A stretch of 64,000 nucleotides of DNA from an uncultured Lachnospiraceae bacterium (GTDB lineage Bacteria > Bacillota > Clostridia > Lachnospirales > Lachnospiraceae), in assembly GCA_910588875.1 (NCBI GenBank), contig CAJURT010000018.1, positions 4,923 to 68,922 on the forward strand. Direction: 5' to 3'. Both the position numbers and the translations under genes were made by a program. The notes beneath the pieces are model-generated. The model was given only the letters and a program-made list of their open reading frames with translations. It did no database searches and was not told the DNA's origin. This document shows positions 52,618 through 61,593 of this stretch, piece by piece. Positions within the stretch are counted from its first letter, which is position 1, and every line of letters starts with the position of its first letter.

Positions 52618-52860
52618 GGTACGCCATGGAGGGCGCAGGGAATGGGGCGGCAGTCCGGGATGTTCTCCCGTTTCGGGATTAAGAATCCCTAACCTTTCCA
52701 AATTTTGCTAAAAGCGAAACGAAAATTCCCAAACTCGCTGCGCTCAGACAGTGTGCATTTTCGTTTCAACGCAAAATCCGGAAATGAAAGGGCTTCTAAA
52801 TCCCTGCAAAAGTCAAACATCCCGGACTGCCATCCCATTCCCTGCGCCCTCCATGGCTGG
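52618..52860 (-). repeat. long-hairpin element, copy 2 (inverted)
   Basis: Read on the minus strand it starts CCAGCC (52860-52855) and ends GGCGTACC (52625-52618). The arms 52624-52664 and 52816-52856 are 41-base inverted complements with two mismatches and share no evident sequence with the arms of the other copies. The core CTGTCTGAGCGCAGCGAGTT is at 52751-52732, and its inner stem is partly degenerate on one side (GGGAATTTTCG opposite CGAAAATGCAC). It lies just upstream of cbiK. Confidence 0.88.
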
Positions 52861-52992
52861 TTATATCTTGCCTTAATTAAATCATTTAGTGTCAGATCCC
52901 AAACATCCTTTACCATATGGGATAAAGATTCCGCCCCCCACCTGATTAAAATCCAAAACTTACCTATCAGTTATATTACGCACAGCCAACAA
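52861..52992. other. spacer between long-hairpin copies 2 and 3
   Basis: These 132 bp of AT-rich sequence separate the two oppositely oriented elements. I see no gene. Direct cbiK transcription could start from here or from within copy 2. Confidence 0.4.
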
Positions 52993-53273
52993 ACAGCCTT
53001 GGGGAGCGTTAAGGGCGGGGGCGGCTTGGGGAGGGGGAGGGCAGTGACGGTTTGTTTTGCATTTGCAGGGATTTTAGGAGTTCTTAAGCTTCTGGAGTTT
53101 GCGTTGAAACGAAAATGCATACTGTCTGAGCGCAGCGAGTTTATGCATTTTCGTTTCGCATTTAGCAAAATCCAGAAGTTTTAGAACTCCTTAAATCCCG
53201 AAACGCAAAACAAACCATCACTGCCCTCCCCTCCCCAAGCCGCCCCCGCCCTTAACGCTCCCCAAGGCGTACC
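52993..53273 (+). repeat. long-hairpin element, copy 3
   Basis: It starts ACAGCC (52993-52998) and ends GGCGTACC (53266-53273). Arms 52997-53060 and 53205-53267 are complementary except for one indel and one mismatch. The conserved middle 144 bp match copy 1, centred on the core at 53122-53141. Paired inner segments differ from copy 1 on both sides (AGCTTCTGGA with TCCAGAAGTT against AACCTGCGGA with TCTGCAGGTT), which keeps pairing. It ends 11 bp before the stop codon of the ECF gene. Confidence 0.9.
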
Positions 53274-53284
53274 CCCCCCCCTCA

Positions 53285-53881
53285 TCAAATGCGGAAAAAC
53301 ATCCCCGATTTTTTGAGTACCGGGCGCACAGCCATGTACACCACAACCACCACAATGGTACCGGCCACCGCATTCACAAAGGTCACGCCGGCAGCCCAGG
53401 TGGACATGATTTTTGCTGCATCCGATTGTATTCCCAGGACAAAATTCTTATAAAAATATCCCACAATCGGATCCATGACCACATTGAAGCCCAGGCCGGC
53501 CACCGACGCAGCCAATGTCCATTTGAATACGTACCTGGCGTCATGGTCTTCCGTGATATGTGCGATCCTGTGGGCCACAAACCCGGCAATCAGGCCAATG
53601 CAAAACTTAAGGACAAATGTCTTTGGCGCACTGGTAATATATACGGGATCCAGCAGGTCTGCAATGGTCATGCCCAAAGAACCTGCCAGGCCGCCGTATC
53701 CGCCTCCTAAAAGCAGGGCAGCCAGCACACAGAATGCATTGCCGATGTGCAGCGCCACATAATCCCCCCCAAAGGTAGGGATCGGTATCTTCAAAAATGT
53801 AAACGCCACATAGCACAGGGCTGTCATCAAAGCCGTCAGGGCTATCTTATATACCTTATCCTTTTTGTAGTTCTCCATCAT
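53285..53881 (-). CDS. ECF transporter S component, substrate unknown
   Basis: The 198-residue integral membrane protein has five to six hydrophobic segments and the N-terminal pattern of ECF substrate-binding subunits (KIALTALMTALCYVAFTFLKIPIP, VALHIGNAFCVLAALLLGGGYGGLAGSLGMTIADLLDP). It would bind a vitamin or related micronutrient and dock onto a shared EcfA/A'/T module encoded elsewhere. Neighbouring thiN and cob genes make thiamine- or cobalamin-related cargo tempting. The sequence is not ThiT-like and shows no decisive motif. Confidence 0.8.
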   Translation of the reverse strand: MMENYKKDKVYKIALTALMTALCYVAFTFLKIPIPTFGGDYVALHIGNAFCVLAALLLGGGYGGLAGSLGMTIADLLDPVYITSAPKTFVLKFCIGLIAGFVAHRIAHITEDHDARYVFKWTLAASVAGLGFNVVMDPIVGYFYKNFVLGIQSDAAKIMSTWAAGVTFVNAVAGTIVVVVVYMAVRPVLKKSGMFFRI

Positions 53882-54025
53882 CAGATCCTCCTTATGCTGT
53901 TTTCTGTATTGTTTCCCATCATAGCATACAGGATCCGTATGATAAATAACCAGTTCCTTTCTTTTTGACCATGCCAGTTATGGACGGCAGAAGGCCAGCC
54001 GGCAGTTTCCTCCCCTATCTGGCCA

Positions 54026-54682
54026 TCAGTCCTTTGATTCCACACAGACCAGCACCCCGTCCTCAAATTCTATGAATGCCTGGTCTTCCGACAGTTCATT
54101 GCTGATGCAAAGCCCGGCCTCCTCCCCCCGGCAGATATCCTTCCGGTACAAAGGGTATTTAAAGCCCTTCAGGGTAATCCCAGTGACAGTTTCTGTATAA
54201 GGCAAGAAGGAGACATAATCCCCCCACAGCTGATTCCGGTAAAAAGTTCTTCCCTTATCCAGCAGGAAGACCTTGTTCTGGGCATCCAGAATCCAGGCCT
54301 CCACCCCTCTTTGGAGGCAGGCGAACAGCACATGGATATTCCCCAGGGTATGGTCAAGCCGTCCGCCTGTGGCGCCCAGAAACACGATACGCCCGCACCC
54401 CAGGGTCAGGGCACGGCTGCGGGCCAGTTCTGTGTCCGTCTCATTTTTTTCTGGCTTGTGCTGTTCCCACACAATATGGGGGATTTTCCGGAAACCCTCC
54501 AGCACGGACGCCTTTACGGTATCAAAATCCCCTACCACATAATCTGGCACCAGCCCCAGGGCATCTGCTGCCTCCAACCCGGCATCCACCGCAATCACCC
54601 TGTCAAAGCACTCTTCCTGCAAAAAGGACCGGGCAAAAGCAAGATCCAACTTGCCGCCAGTCACAACCAAACACTTTTTCAT
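54026..54682 (-). CDS. thiN: thiamine diphosphokinase
   Basis: The 218-residue enzyme converts thiamine to thiamine diphosphate. The N-terminal half has VIAVDAGLEAADALGLVPDYVVGDFDTV and the KNETDTELA motif with acidic metal ligands; IVFLGATGGRLDHTLGNIHVL follows. The C-terminal half is a beta-rich substrate domain. Its ATG overlaps the rpe stop codon by 4 bp. Confidence 0.95.
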   Translation of the reverse strand: MKKCLVVTGGKLDLAFARSFLQEECFDRVIAVDAGLEAADALGLVPDYVVGDFDTVKASVLEGFRKIPHIVWEQHKPEKNETDTELARSRALTLGCGRIVFLGATGGRLDHTLGNIHVLFACLQRGVEAWILDAQNKVFLLDKGRTFYRNQLWGDYVSFLPYTETVTGITLKGFKYPLYRKDICRGEEAGLCISNELSEDQAFIEFEDGVLVCVESKD

Positions 54683-55344
54683 CCCGAAAACTCCTCAAAC
54701 AGCCTGATAAATGCCTGCGCATTCTCTGTGATGTCCCCACCAAACACCGCCGAACCGGCCACCAGGATATTGGCTCCTGCCTCCAGCACCTGTCTGGCAT
54801 TGTCCAGGGTCACCCCTCCGTCCACCTCGATATCTGTGTCTAATCCCAGGCTGTCCAGGCGGCAGCGCAGCTGCCTCACCTTTTCCAAGGTATACGGAAT
54901 CAGCTTTTGGCCGCCAAATCCGGGGTTGACCGTCATGACGAGTACCATGTCAACTTGCTCCAATATACAATCCAGGACGGAAACCGGGGTTGACGGATTG
55001 AGGGCCACCCCCACTTTCATCCCCAACTCCCTGATCTGCCTGACCGTGCGGTCTAAGTGGCGGCATGCCTCCTGGTGGACACACAGCAGATCCGCCCCCG
55101 CATCCCTCATGGCCTCGGCATAGCGTCCAGGCTCCTCCACCATCATATGCACGTCAAACACTTTATCCGTATAAGGACGGATACTCCGTATTACCGGCAT
55201 CCCGAAAGAAATGCTGGGCACAAACATCCCGTCCATCACATCGATATGGATATATTCTGCCCCGGCTAAGGCCGCCTGCCCCACCGCCTTCCCCAAATGG
55301 GCAAAATCTGCCGCCAATATTGACGGCGCCAATATCATTCCCAT
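54679..55344 (-). CDS. rpe: ribulose-phosphate 3-epimerase
   Basis: The 221-residue TIM barrel interconverts ribulose 5-phosphate and xylulose 5-phosphate. It starts LAPSILAADFAHLG, keeps YIHIDVMDGMFVPSISFG with the metal ligands, VNPGFGGQKLIPYTLEKVR, and EVDGGVTLDNA. It has GGAG eight bases upstream and lies 1 bp after rsgA, in the usual clostridial order rsgA-rpe-thiN. Confidence 0.97.
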   Translation of the reverse strand: MGMILAPSILAADFAHLGKAVGQAALAGAEYIHIDVMDGMFVPSISFGMPVIRSIRPYTDKVFDVHMMVEEPGRYAEAMRDAGADLLCVHQEACRHLDRTVRQIRELGMKVGVALNPSTPVSVLDCILEQVDMVLVMTVNPGFGGQKLIPYTLEKVRQLRCRLDSLGLDTDIEVDGGVTLDNARQVLEAGANILVAGSAVFGGDITENAQAFIRLFEEFSG

Positions 55345-55345
55345 G

Positions 55346-56227
55346 TCAATATCTCCTTTTTTCCTTCAGTTCCTGGTAAAGCAGCCGGTAATTATTGTAC
55401 CGGCTCTGGCTGATCTGCCCCCGGCAGACTGCCTCCTTCACGCCGCAGGCCGTCTCCCCCACGTGCACACAGCCGTCCCCAAACCGGCATTCCCCGTGGT
55501 AACGGGAAAATTCCGGAAAATAATCCTTCAGCAGCCTCGCCTCCACCCCCTCCAAATACAGGGAACTGAATCCCGGCGTATCCATCAGGTAGGTATCCTC
55601 CTCCACGCAAAACAGTTCCGCATGGCGGGTTGTATGCTTTCCCCTCCGTATCTTCCGGCTCACCTCCCCGGTCTCCATCCCCGCCTTTGGCTGCAAAAGG
55701 TTGGTCAGGGAAGACTTGCCCACGCCAGAGGGGCCTGCCAGGATCGTCGTCCGCCCGCGCAGCAGGCCGAGAAGTTCCTGGATCCCCTGCTGTTTATAGG
55801 CACTGGCAAAGTAAACCTTGCATCCGCTTTCCCGGTAAATTTCCAGGCAGGACTGCTGTTTCCCTTCCTCCCCCAGATCCGTCTTGTTAAAGCAAATAGC
55901 CACCGGCACCTGCTGCATCTCCATCATCACCAGAAAACGGTCAAGAAGGTTAAAATTGGGCTCAGGCTCCGTGATGGCAAACACCACCAGGGCCTGGTCC
56001 ACATTGGCGCTGGCCGGCCGGGCCAGCTGGTTTTTGCGGGGGAGAATCTCATCGATATTCCCTTCCTTGTCCGTCTCATCCAGGATAGTGAACTCCACAT
56101 TGTCCCCCACCAGCGGTTTGATCCCCTTCTTGCGGAATACCCCCTTTGCCTTGCAGGCATACACCTGCCCCTGTCTGTCATGGACATAATAAAACCCTGC
56201 AATTCCTTTAATGATCTTGCCTGTCAT
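55346..56227 (-). CDS. rsgA: ribosome small-subunit assembly GTPase RsgA
   Basis: I start at 56227 (MTGKIIKGIAGFYYV), which aligns with family starts; an ATG at 56239 overlapping the kinase stop is also possible. The protein has the N-terminal OB fold, then the permuted GTPase motifs in order: CFNKTDLG (G4), GPSGVGKSSLTNLL (G1) and DTPGFSS (G3). The C-terminal zinc-binding segment contains CRFGDGCVHVGETACGVKEAV. It helps mature the 30S subunit. Confidence 0.96.
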   Translation of the reverse strand: MTGKIIKGIAGFYYVHDRQGQVYACKAKGVFRKKGIKPLVGDNVEFTILDETDKEGNIDEILPRKNQLARPASANVDQALVVFAITEPEPNFNLLDRFLVMMEMQQVPVAICFNKTDLGEEGKQQSCLEIYRESGCKVYFASAYKQQGIQELLGLLRGRTTILAGPSGVGKSSLTNLLQPKAGMETGEVSRKIRRGKHTTRHAELFCVEEDTYLMDTPGFSSLYLEGVEARLLKDYFPEFSRYHGECRFGDGCVHVGETACGVKEAVCRGQISQSRYNNYRLLYQELKEKRRY

Positions 56228-56238
56228 ACTCCCTCTCA

Positions 56239-58413
56239 TCAATCCATTGGGAAAAAGGTCAGCGGATAGGATTTCAGGACTGCCCCCGATTCCACATCCA
56301 CCACCTCCACTTCTCCCTTGTCGCTCCCATTCATGCTTTCAATGCTTGTATAATTGATGGGGAGCAGGGAGGAGCCATTGATTGTCCTGGCTTCACTCAA
56401 GGTGCGGTAAATCGAGGTGCCGTCCGCATCCTGCTGATGAAGGCGCACCAGCACCGTCACATTGGCGCCAATCGCCCCCGGACCGATTAAGTTGCTCAAA
56501 TCATACACATCACTGATGGATGCCACATACCGCTGCTGGCGCTCCTCCGGCCCGCTGCTAACCACATAGCTGATCTGCCCGCCAACCTGGATCTGGCCGT
56601 TCTCCCCGCCTTCCTGGCGGATTATGCAGCCCTTGGGAACCGTATCGCTGGTCTCCGTGGAGGTGTTCCCCGGCAAAAGGCCTGACTCGCCGAGCAGCGC
56701 CAGGGCATCTGGTTCCGTCTTTCCTACCAGATCCGGCACCGGCACCTGGTCCACATGGGGCCCTGTGCTGACATAAAGGGTAACCGTGCCGCCTTCCGAT
56801 GCCTTCTGCGGCTCATAGCGGATCAGCATCCCCTTCTCCACGGTCTCGCTTTCCTCCTCTGTGACCTGCACCGTCAGTCCCTTGTCCTCCAAAAGCCTGC
56901 GGACGGAAGAAACACTCATTGTCTCCAGATCCAGGGTGGTTAAGTCTACCTTATCAGATCCAAGGCTGACCACCACATTGACGTTTGAATACTTGGCTAC
57001 CACCGTGCCGTATTCCGGATCCTGTGAGATCACATACCCCTTCTCCACCACATCCGATGCCTGGTAGGTGGGCTTCATCCCCAGGAAATTCTCCTTCAGT
57101 TTCGCCTCTGCCAGATCCTCGGGAAGTTCCAGGACATCCGGCATATAGACCTCCGTATCCTTTAAAATCGCCCCGTCCTCACCGGTCTGGACAATGGCGT
57201 CCGCACTGGGGGCTGTGGATTCCCTTCCAAACAGCCCGGAACCGGACTGGAAAATCCCTCCCAGCTTGGAAAAAACCACAATCAATACCGCCACGATAAT
57301 GATTGCCACCACAACCCCTGCCGCCGCCAGGATCTTCTCAATATGGGAATTGATCTCGTCCGGCTGTTCCCTCACCTGTCTCCGGTCCGGCTCCTTCGCC
57401 GGCCGCCGGTTATTCTGCGGATACCGGGTTGCCGCCGTCTCCCCTGTCGGCTTGCGCACATACTCCCTCACCGGCTCCTCTCGGACCGGGGTATACTGCT
57501 CCTTGATCCTCGCCAAATCTTTGCCGCTGATCTTTACCGTATGCCCGTTCAGGGCCATCTGTCCCTCCGGATCCTGTACAAAATCTCCTTCCGGCTGCAC
57601 CAGCGCCTTCCTAAGATCAGCGATCAGTTCATTGGCGCTGCCGTAACGGTTCTCTGGCTTCTTGGCCGTACATTTTAAAATAATCCGCTCTAAGCTGGCC
57701 GGGATTTCCGGATTATATACGCTGGGCGGCACCATGGCTTCCTCCAGATGGGCCAGGGCAATCGCCACCGTGTTGTCCCCCTCATAGGGCACCCGCCCGG
57801 TCAGCATCTCATACAAGGTGATTCCCAGGGAATAGATGTCGCTCCGGTTATCGCTATAGCCTCCCCTGGCCTGTTCCGGGGAAATATAATGGACGGATCC
57901 CATGGCTGCAGAGGTCAGGGTCTGGGTTGACACCCCCCTGGCAATGCCGAAATCCGTTACCTTCACCTTTCCGTCCATGGAGATAATCACGTTCTGGGGC
58001 TTAATATCCCGGTGGATAATCCCCTGTTCATGGGCAGCCGCAATCCCCTGGGCCACCTGGATCCCGATGCCGATGCTTTCCTTGGCCTCCAGCTTCCCCT
58101 TCCGGGCAATATACCCTTTTAGGGTAACCCCCTCAATCAACTCCATAACAATATAATGAAGCTTTCCTTCATCGATTACGTCATATACATTGACAATATT
58201 GGGGTGGCTCAGCCGCGCCGCCGCCTGGGCCTCCATCTTAAATTTGCTGACAAAACCAGCATCACTGCTGAATTCCTCCTTCAGCACCTTGACTGCCACC
58301 AGACGGTTCAGCTTATGGCATTTTGCCTTGTAAACCTCCGACATCCCGCCGGAGCCCACCTGTTCCAGCACCTCATAACGGTTCTGCAGGTACACCCCGG
58401 GCCTAAGCATCAT
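56239..58413 (-). CDS. prkC: PASTA-domain Ser/Thr protein kinase
   Basis: I start at 58413 (MMLRPGVYLQNRYEVL), overlapping the phosphatase stop. The Hanks-type kinase domain covers residues 1-270 with GSGGMSEVYKAK, VAVKVLKEE, IHRDIKPQNVII and VTDFGIARG. A transmembrane helix (AAAGVVVAIIIVAVLIVVF) near residue 370 is followed by three extracellular PASTA repeats starting at YMPDVLELPEDLAEAKL, that bind cell-wall muropeptides. A further beta-rich tail follows. The kinase controls wall growth and dormancy; the adjacent phosphatase reverses it. Confidence 0.96.
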   Translation of the reverse strand: MMLRPGVYLQNRYEVLEQVGSGGMSEVYKAKCHKLNRLVAVKVLKEEFSSDAGFVSKFKMEAQAAARLSHPNIVNVYDVIDEGKLHYIVMELIEGVTLKGYIARKGKLEAKESIGIGIQVAQGIAAAHEQGIIHRDIKPQNVIISMDGKVKVTDFGIARGVSTQTLTSAAMGSVHYISPEQARGGYSDNRSDIYSLGITLYEMLTGRVPYEGDNTVAIALAHLEEAMVPPSVYNPEIPASLERIILKCTAKKPENRYGSANELIADLRKALVQPEGDFVQDPEGQMALNGHTVKISGKDLARIKEQYTPVREEPVREYVRKPTGETAATRYPQNNRRPAKEPDRRQVREQPDEINSHIEKILAAAGVVVAIIIVAVLIVVFSKLGGIFQSGSGLFGRESTAPSADAIVQTGEDGAILKDTEVYMPDVLELPEDLAEAKLKENFLGMKPTYQASDVVEKGYVISQDPEYGTVVAKYSNVNVVVSLGSDKVDLTTLDLETMSVSSVRRLLEDKGLTVQVTEEESETVEKGMLIRYEPQKASEGGTVTLYVSTGPHVDQVPVPDLVGKTEPDALALLGESGLLPGNTSTETSDTVPKGCIIRQEGGENGQIQVGGQISYVVSSGPEERQQRYVASISDVYDLSNLIGPGAIGANVTVLVRLHQQDADGTSIYRTLSEARTINGSSLLPINYTSIESMNGSDKGEVEVVDVESGAVLKSYPLTFFPMD

Positions 58414-59159
58414 AAGGCCACCTCCCCAATCTCCGGACATATCAGGACAACGGAGATATTGTCCCGGCCGCCTCCGCGGTTCGCCGCCTCAACCAAGGCC
58501 TCCGCTTTTGCCCTCAGCCCATCCTCCGTGCGGATGATATATTCAATCTCCAGTTCGTCAACCATATTGCTGAGGCCGTCAGAGCACATCAGGATATAAT
58601 CCCCTGGTTTCAGCTTCAGAGCAAACAAATCGATATCCACGGTTTCTGATGTCCCCACCGCCCGGGTAATGATATTCTTCTGTTCCTGATAGTCCCGGCT
58701 TCCCCGCTTCATCTTCCCTAATGCAACCAACTCCTCCACATAGGAATGGTCCCTCGTCACCTGCTCCAGCTTCTCCCGCAGCAGATACAGGCGGCTGTCA
58801 CCGATATTGGCCACATAAAGCACGCTTCCCTTGATGGTAGCCGCCACCAGCGTGCTTCCCATCCCAAACAGCATCGGGTCGCTGTTTGCCTTGTGGTACA
58901 GTTCCTGGTTCATCTTCCGGATGCCTTCCTTCAATATCCCATGTATGTCCTTATCCGGAAACCTTTTCCCAAAAAACGCCACCAGGGTCTCCACCGCAAA
59001 ACGCGACGCATAATCCCCTGCATTATGGCCTCCCATCCCATCTGCCACAAGAAACAGGTTATCCAGAGAGCCCAGAGGGGCTGTTGAAGAATAGATATAA
59101 TCCTGATTCATGCTGCGGTATCTTCCCACATCGGTAAATGCACATGCCTGCACCGCCAT
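58410..59159 (-). CDS. prpC: PP2C-type protein phosphatase
   Basis: I start at 59159 (MAVQACAFTDVGRYRSMNQD), where the ATG overlaps the rlmN stop. PP2C motifs include NQDYIYS, LVADGMGGHNAGDYAS, LYVANIGDSRLYLL, ILMCSDGLSNMV and GGGRDNISVVLI, which bind the metals that activate water. It dephosphorylates proteins phosphorylated by PrkC, encoded next. Confidence 0.96.
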   Translation of the reverse strand: MAVQACAFTDVGRYRSMNQDYIYSSTAPLGSLDNLFLVADGMGGHNAGDYASRFAVETLVAFFGKRFPDKDIHGILKEGIRKMNQELYHKANSDPMLFGMGSTLVAATIKGSVLYVANIGDSRLYLLREKLEQVTRDHSYVEELVALGKMKRGSRDYQEQKNIITRAVGTSETVDIDLFALKLKPGDYILMCSDGLSNMVDELEIEYIIRTEDGLRAKAEALVEAANRGGGRDNISVVLICPEIGEVAL

Positions 59160-60238
59160 CAACCTCCTTCATTTTCCTTCCCCAGGCCAGGTGACCTGTC
59201 CGCTTGCTTCTCCAAAAAGCTTCTCCTAAGCTGCCCGCAGGCCCCCTGGATATCCCGGCCCATCTCCCGCCGGATGGTAACGGCAATCCCCGCACGTTCC
59301 AGGATTTCCTTAAACTCCTGGATCGCCCTCTTATCGGAACGCACAAAATCCCTCTCCCTGACCGGATTGACCGGAATCAGGTTCACATGGCCATGCAGCC
59401 CTTTTAGCAGCCTGGCCAAAGCAGCTGCCTCCCCCGGATTGTCGTTGACTCCCTTTACCAGGCTGTACTCAAAGGTCAGCCTGCGCCCGGTTTTCTCAAA
59501 ATATTCACGGCACGCCGCCAGCACCTCATCCAACGGGTAGGTTTTTGCCACCGGCATCAGCTTTTGCCGCACCTTGTCGTTTGGCGCATGGAGGGAAAGG
59601 GCCAGGGTTACCGGCAGCCCTTCCTCTGCGAAACGGCGTATCCCCGGCACAATGCCGCAGGTGGAAACCGTGATGTTGCGCAGGCTGATGTTCAGCCCTC
59701 TCTCATCGGAAACCAGCCTCAAAAAACGCACTATATTCTCATAATTGTCAAAGGGCTCACCGGAGCCCATGATAACAATATGGGATACCCTGCCGCCGCC
59801 CTGTTGTTGGATCCGGTATACCTGCTCCAGCATCTCCGATGCAGTGAGGTTCCTCTCTAATCCTTCCAGGGTGGATGCACAGAACCTGCAGCCCATCCTG
59901 CAGCCTGCCTGTGAGGAAATGCAGACGGAACAGCCATGGTGGTACTGCATCCTCACACTCTCTATCACATTGCCGTCCGCCAGACGGAACAAATACTTGC
60001 AGGTGTTGTCAATCCGGGAAACCTTCACCTCTGCCGTCTCAAGCACCGCCAAAAAGCAGTTCTCCTCCAGCCCCTTTCTCAGTCTTTGGGGGAGGTTCGC
60101 CATCTGCCCGAAATCTGTCACCAGCTTCTGGTGGAGCCAGCCGAAGACCTGCCCGGCACGGTACGGCTTTTCCCCCATTTCCAAAAGCAGCCCTTCCAGT
60201 TCCGGGAAAGACAGAGACTTGATATCTGTTTTTTCCAT
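59159..60238 (-). CDS. rlmN: 23S rRNA/tRNA adenine-C2 methyltransferase RlmN
   Basis: The 359-residue radical SAM enzyme methylates C2 of A2503 in 23S rRNA and A37 in some tRNAs. The SAM cluster motif is CRMGCRFCAS; the reactive cysteines lie in the flanking regions, including the AGIAVTIRREMGRDIQGACGQL tail. The conserved HIVIMGSGEPFDNYENI and SLHAPNDKVRQKLMPV are present. It overlaps rsmB by one base. Confidence 0.97.
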   Translation of the reverse strand: MEKTDIKSLSFPELEGLLLEMGEKPYRAGQVFGWLHQKLVTDFGQMANLPQRLRKGLEENCFLAVLETAEVKVSRIDNTCKYLFRLADGNVIESVRMQYHHGCSVCISSQAGCRMGCRFCASTLEGLERNLTASEMLEQVYRIQQQGGGRVSHIVIMGSGEPFDNYENIVRFLRLVSDERGLNISLRNITVSTCGIVPGIRRFAEEGLPVTLALSLHAPNDKVRQKLMPVAKTYPLDEVLAACREYFEKTGRRLTFEYSLVKGVNDNPGEAAALARLLKGLHGHVNLIPVNPVRERDFVRSDKRAIQEFKEILERAGIAVTIRREMGRDIQGACGQLRRSFLEKQADRSPGLGKENEGG

Positions 60239-61593
60239 TATTCACTTTCCTTCCGAAATACCGCAATAAAAAATCCATCACAAGGGTATCTCCCCGGCAA
60301 AAGCTGGACATAGCCGTCTTTCATACTCTCTTCCTTCACTGCGGTTCCCATCCTGCCGGCAATATTCTCCGGCGTGAAGGGGAAGTTCTTAAGAAACCAC
60401 TCCCTCTGGCCTTCATTCTCCTGGTAGCTGATGGTGCACGTGCTGTAAACCAATGTTCCTCCGGGCTTTACATACCGGGCAGCCACCGCCAGGATCTGCC
60501 TCTGCAAAAGGACCAGGGAATCGATCCGTTCCCTGCTGACACGGTATTTGATATCCGGCTTTTTCCCGATCACTCCCAAACCTGAACAGGGAAGATCCGC
60601 AATCACAACATCTGCCTTTTCCTGCCAGCGCCCGTCAAATTCCCTGGCATCCCATACCTCTGCCTTAATATTGTCCAGCCTGGCACGGGCAATGTTCTCT
60701 TCTGCCAGGGAGATCTTCTCCTCTGTCAGATCCCGCACCACTACCAGGCCGGTGCCCTTCAGCCTGTCTGCCATATGTAGGCCCTTGCCCCCCGGTGCAC
60801 CACATACATCCAGCACTACGCTCCCCGGCTGCAGGCCTGCAGCGTCGGCCACCAGGGCCGAGGCCGCGTCCTGAACCAGGATCCAGCCCCGGCAAAAGGC
60901 TTCCAGCCGTTCCAGGTAATCATATCCTTCCAAAAGCAGGACCTGGGGCGAAAGGGGGCTTGGCGTCACCTTTACCTGCTGCCCTTCCAGGCTCTCCCGG
61001 ATCTCCTCCATGGATGCCCGGGAAAGGTTGCACCGGACCGCTGTGGGAGTGTCTTCCAGAAAGGCCTGCAGCATCCCCTCCACGGTCTTCTTAGGGTACT
61101 GCTCCTGCCACATCTCGATGAGCCACCGGGGCATGGAATAGCGCAGGGGCCAGTCCTCAAACAAAAATTCTTCTTTTCTGCGGGCAATCCCCCGCAAAAC
61201 TCCGTTCACAAAGCCTCCAAGGCCCCCAAGGCGGCGGCCCTGTACCAGCTTCACCGCCTCATTGCATACCGCGCTGTCCGGCACCCGGTCCATCCACAAT
61301 ATCTGATAGACCGACATCCTTAAGACCGTGCGGACCACCGGCTTCATCTTTCCCACAGGGATGCTGGAACAACGGCCCAGCACCTCATCGATTGCCAGCA
61401 AATTCTCCACTGTGCCCTCTGCCACCCGGGTAATGAATGCCCGGTCCGGCTTCTCCAGGTACTGGTATTTTTCCAGAGCCATCCGCAGGCTGCCATGGAC
61501 AAAGCCATCCCTTTCCAAAACCTCAAACAGGATATCCAGGATGACTTCCCTGGATTTTGTGGCCCGTGACGCCTTCCCGGCCGCCTTAGTCAT
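60238..61593 (-). CDS. rsmB: 16S rRNA m5C967 methyltransferase RsmB
   Basis: I start at 61593 (MTKAAGKASRATKSR), close behind GGAGGAG. The N-terminal NusB-like domain is recognisable (EVILDILFEVLERDGFV, SVYQILWMDRVPDSAVCNEAVKL). The C-terminal SAM domain holds LDVCGAPGGKGLHMA, IADLPCSGLGVIGKKPDIKY and LVYSTCTISYQENEGQ with the two catalytic cysteines. It overlaps the metallopeptidase gene upstream by 8 bp. Confidence 0.97.
   Translation of the reverse strand: MTKAAGKASRATKSREVILDILFEVLERDGFVHGSLRMALEKYQYLEKPDRAFITRVAEGTVENLLAIDEVLGRCSSIPVGKMKPVVRTVLRMSVYQILWMDRVPDSAVCNEAVKLVQGRRLGGLGGFVNGVLRGIARRKEEFLFEDWPLRYSMPRWLIEMWQEQYPKKTVEGMLQAFLEDTPTAVRCNLSRASMEEIRESLEGQQVKVTPSPLSPQVLLLEGYDYLERLEAFCRGWILVQDAASALVADAAGLQPGSVVLDVCGAPGGKGLHMADRLKGTGLVVVRDLTEEKISLAEENIARARLDNIKAEVWDAREFDGRWQEKADVVIADLPCSGLGVIGKKPDIKYRVSRERIDSLVLLQRQILAVAARYVKPGGTLVYSTCTISYQENEGQREWFLKNFPFTPENIAGRMGTAVKEESMKDGYVQLLPGRYPCDGFFIAVFRKESE

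Noticed and set aside
52574..52700. Cobalamin riboswitch before cbiK
   Set aside because: No B12-box-like sequence is visible; most of the gap is occupied by a long-hairpin element.
52689..53184. Short frames encoding FRFNAKS-type peptides on both strands
   Set aside because: They arise from the conserved core of the long-hairpin element and occur on both strands, so they are repeat by-products.
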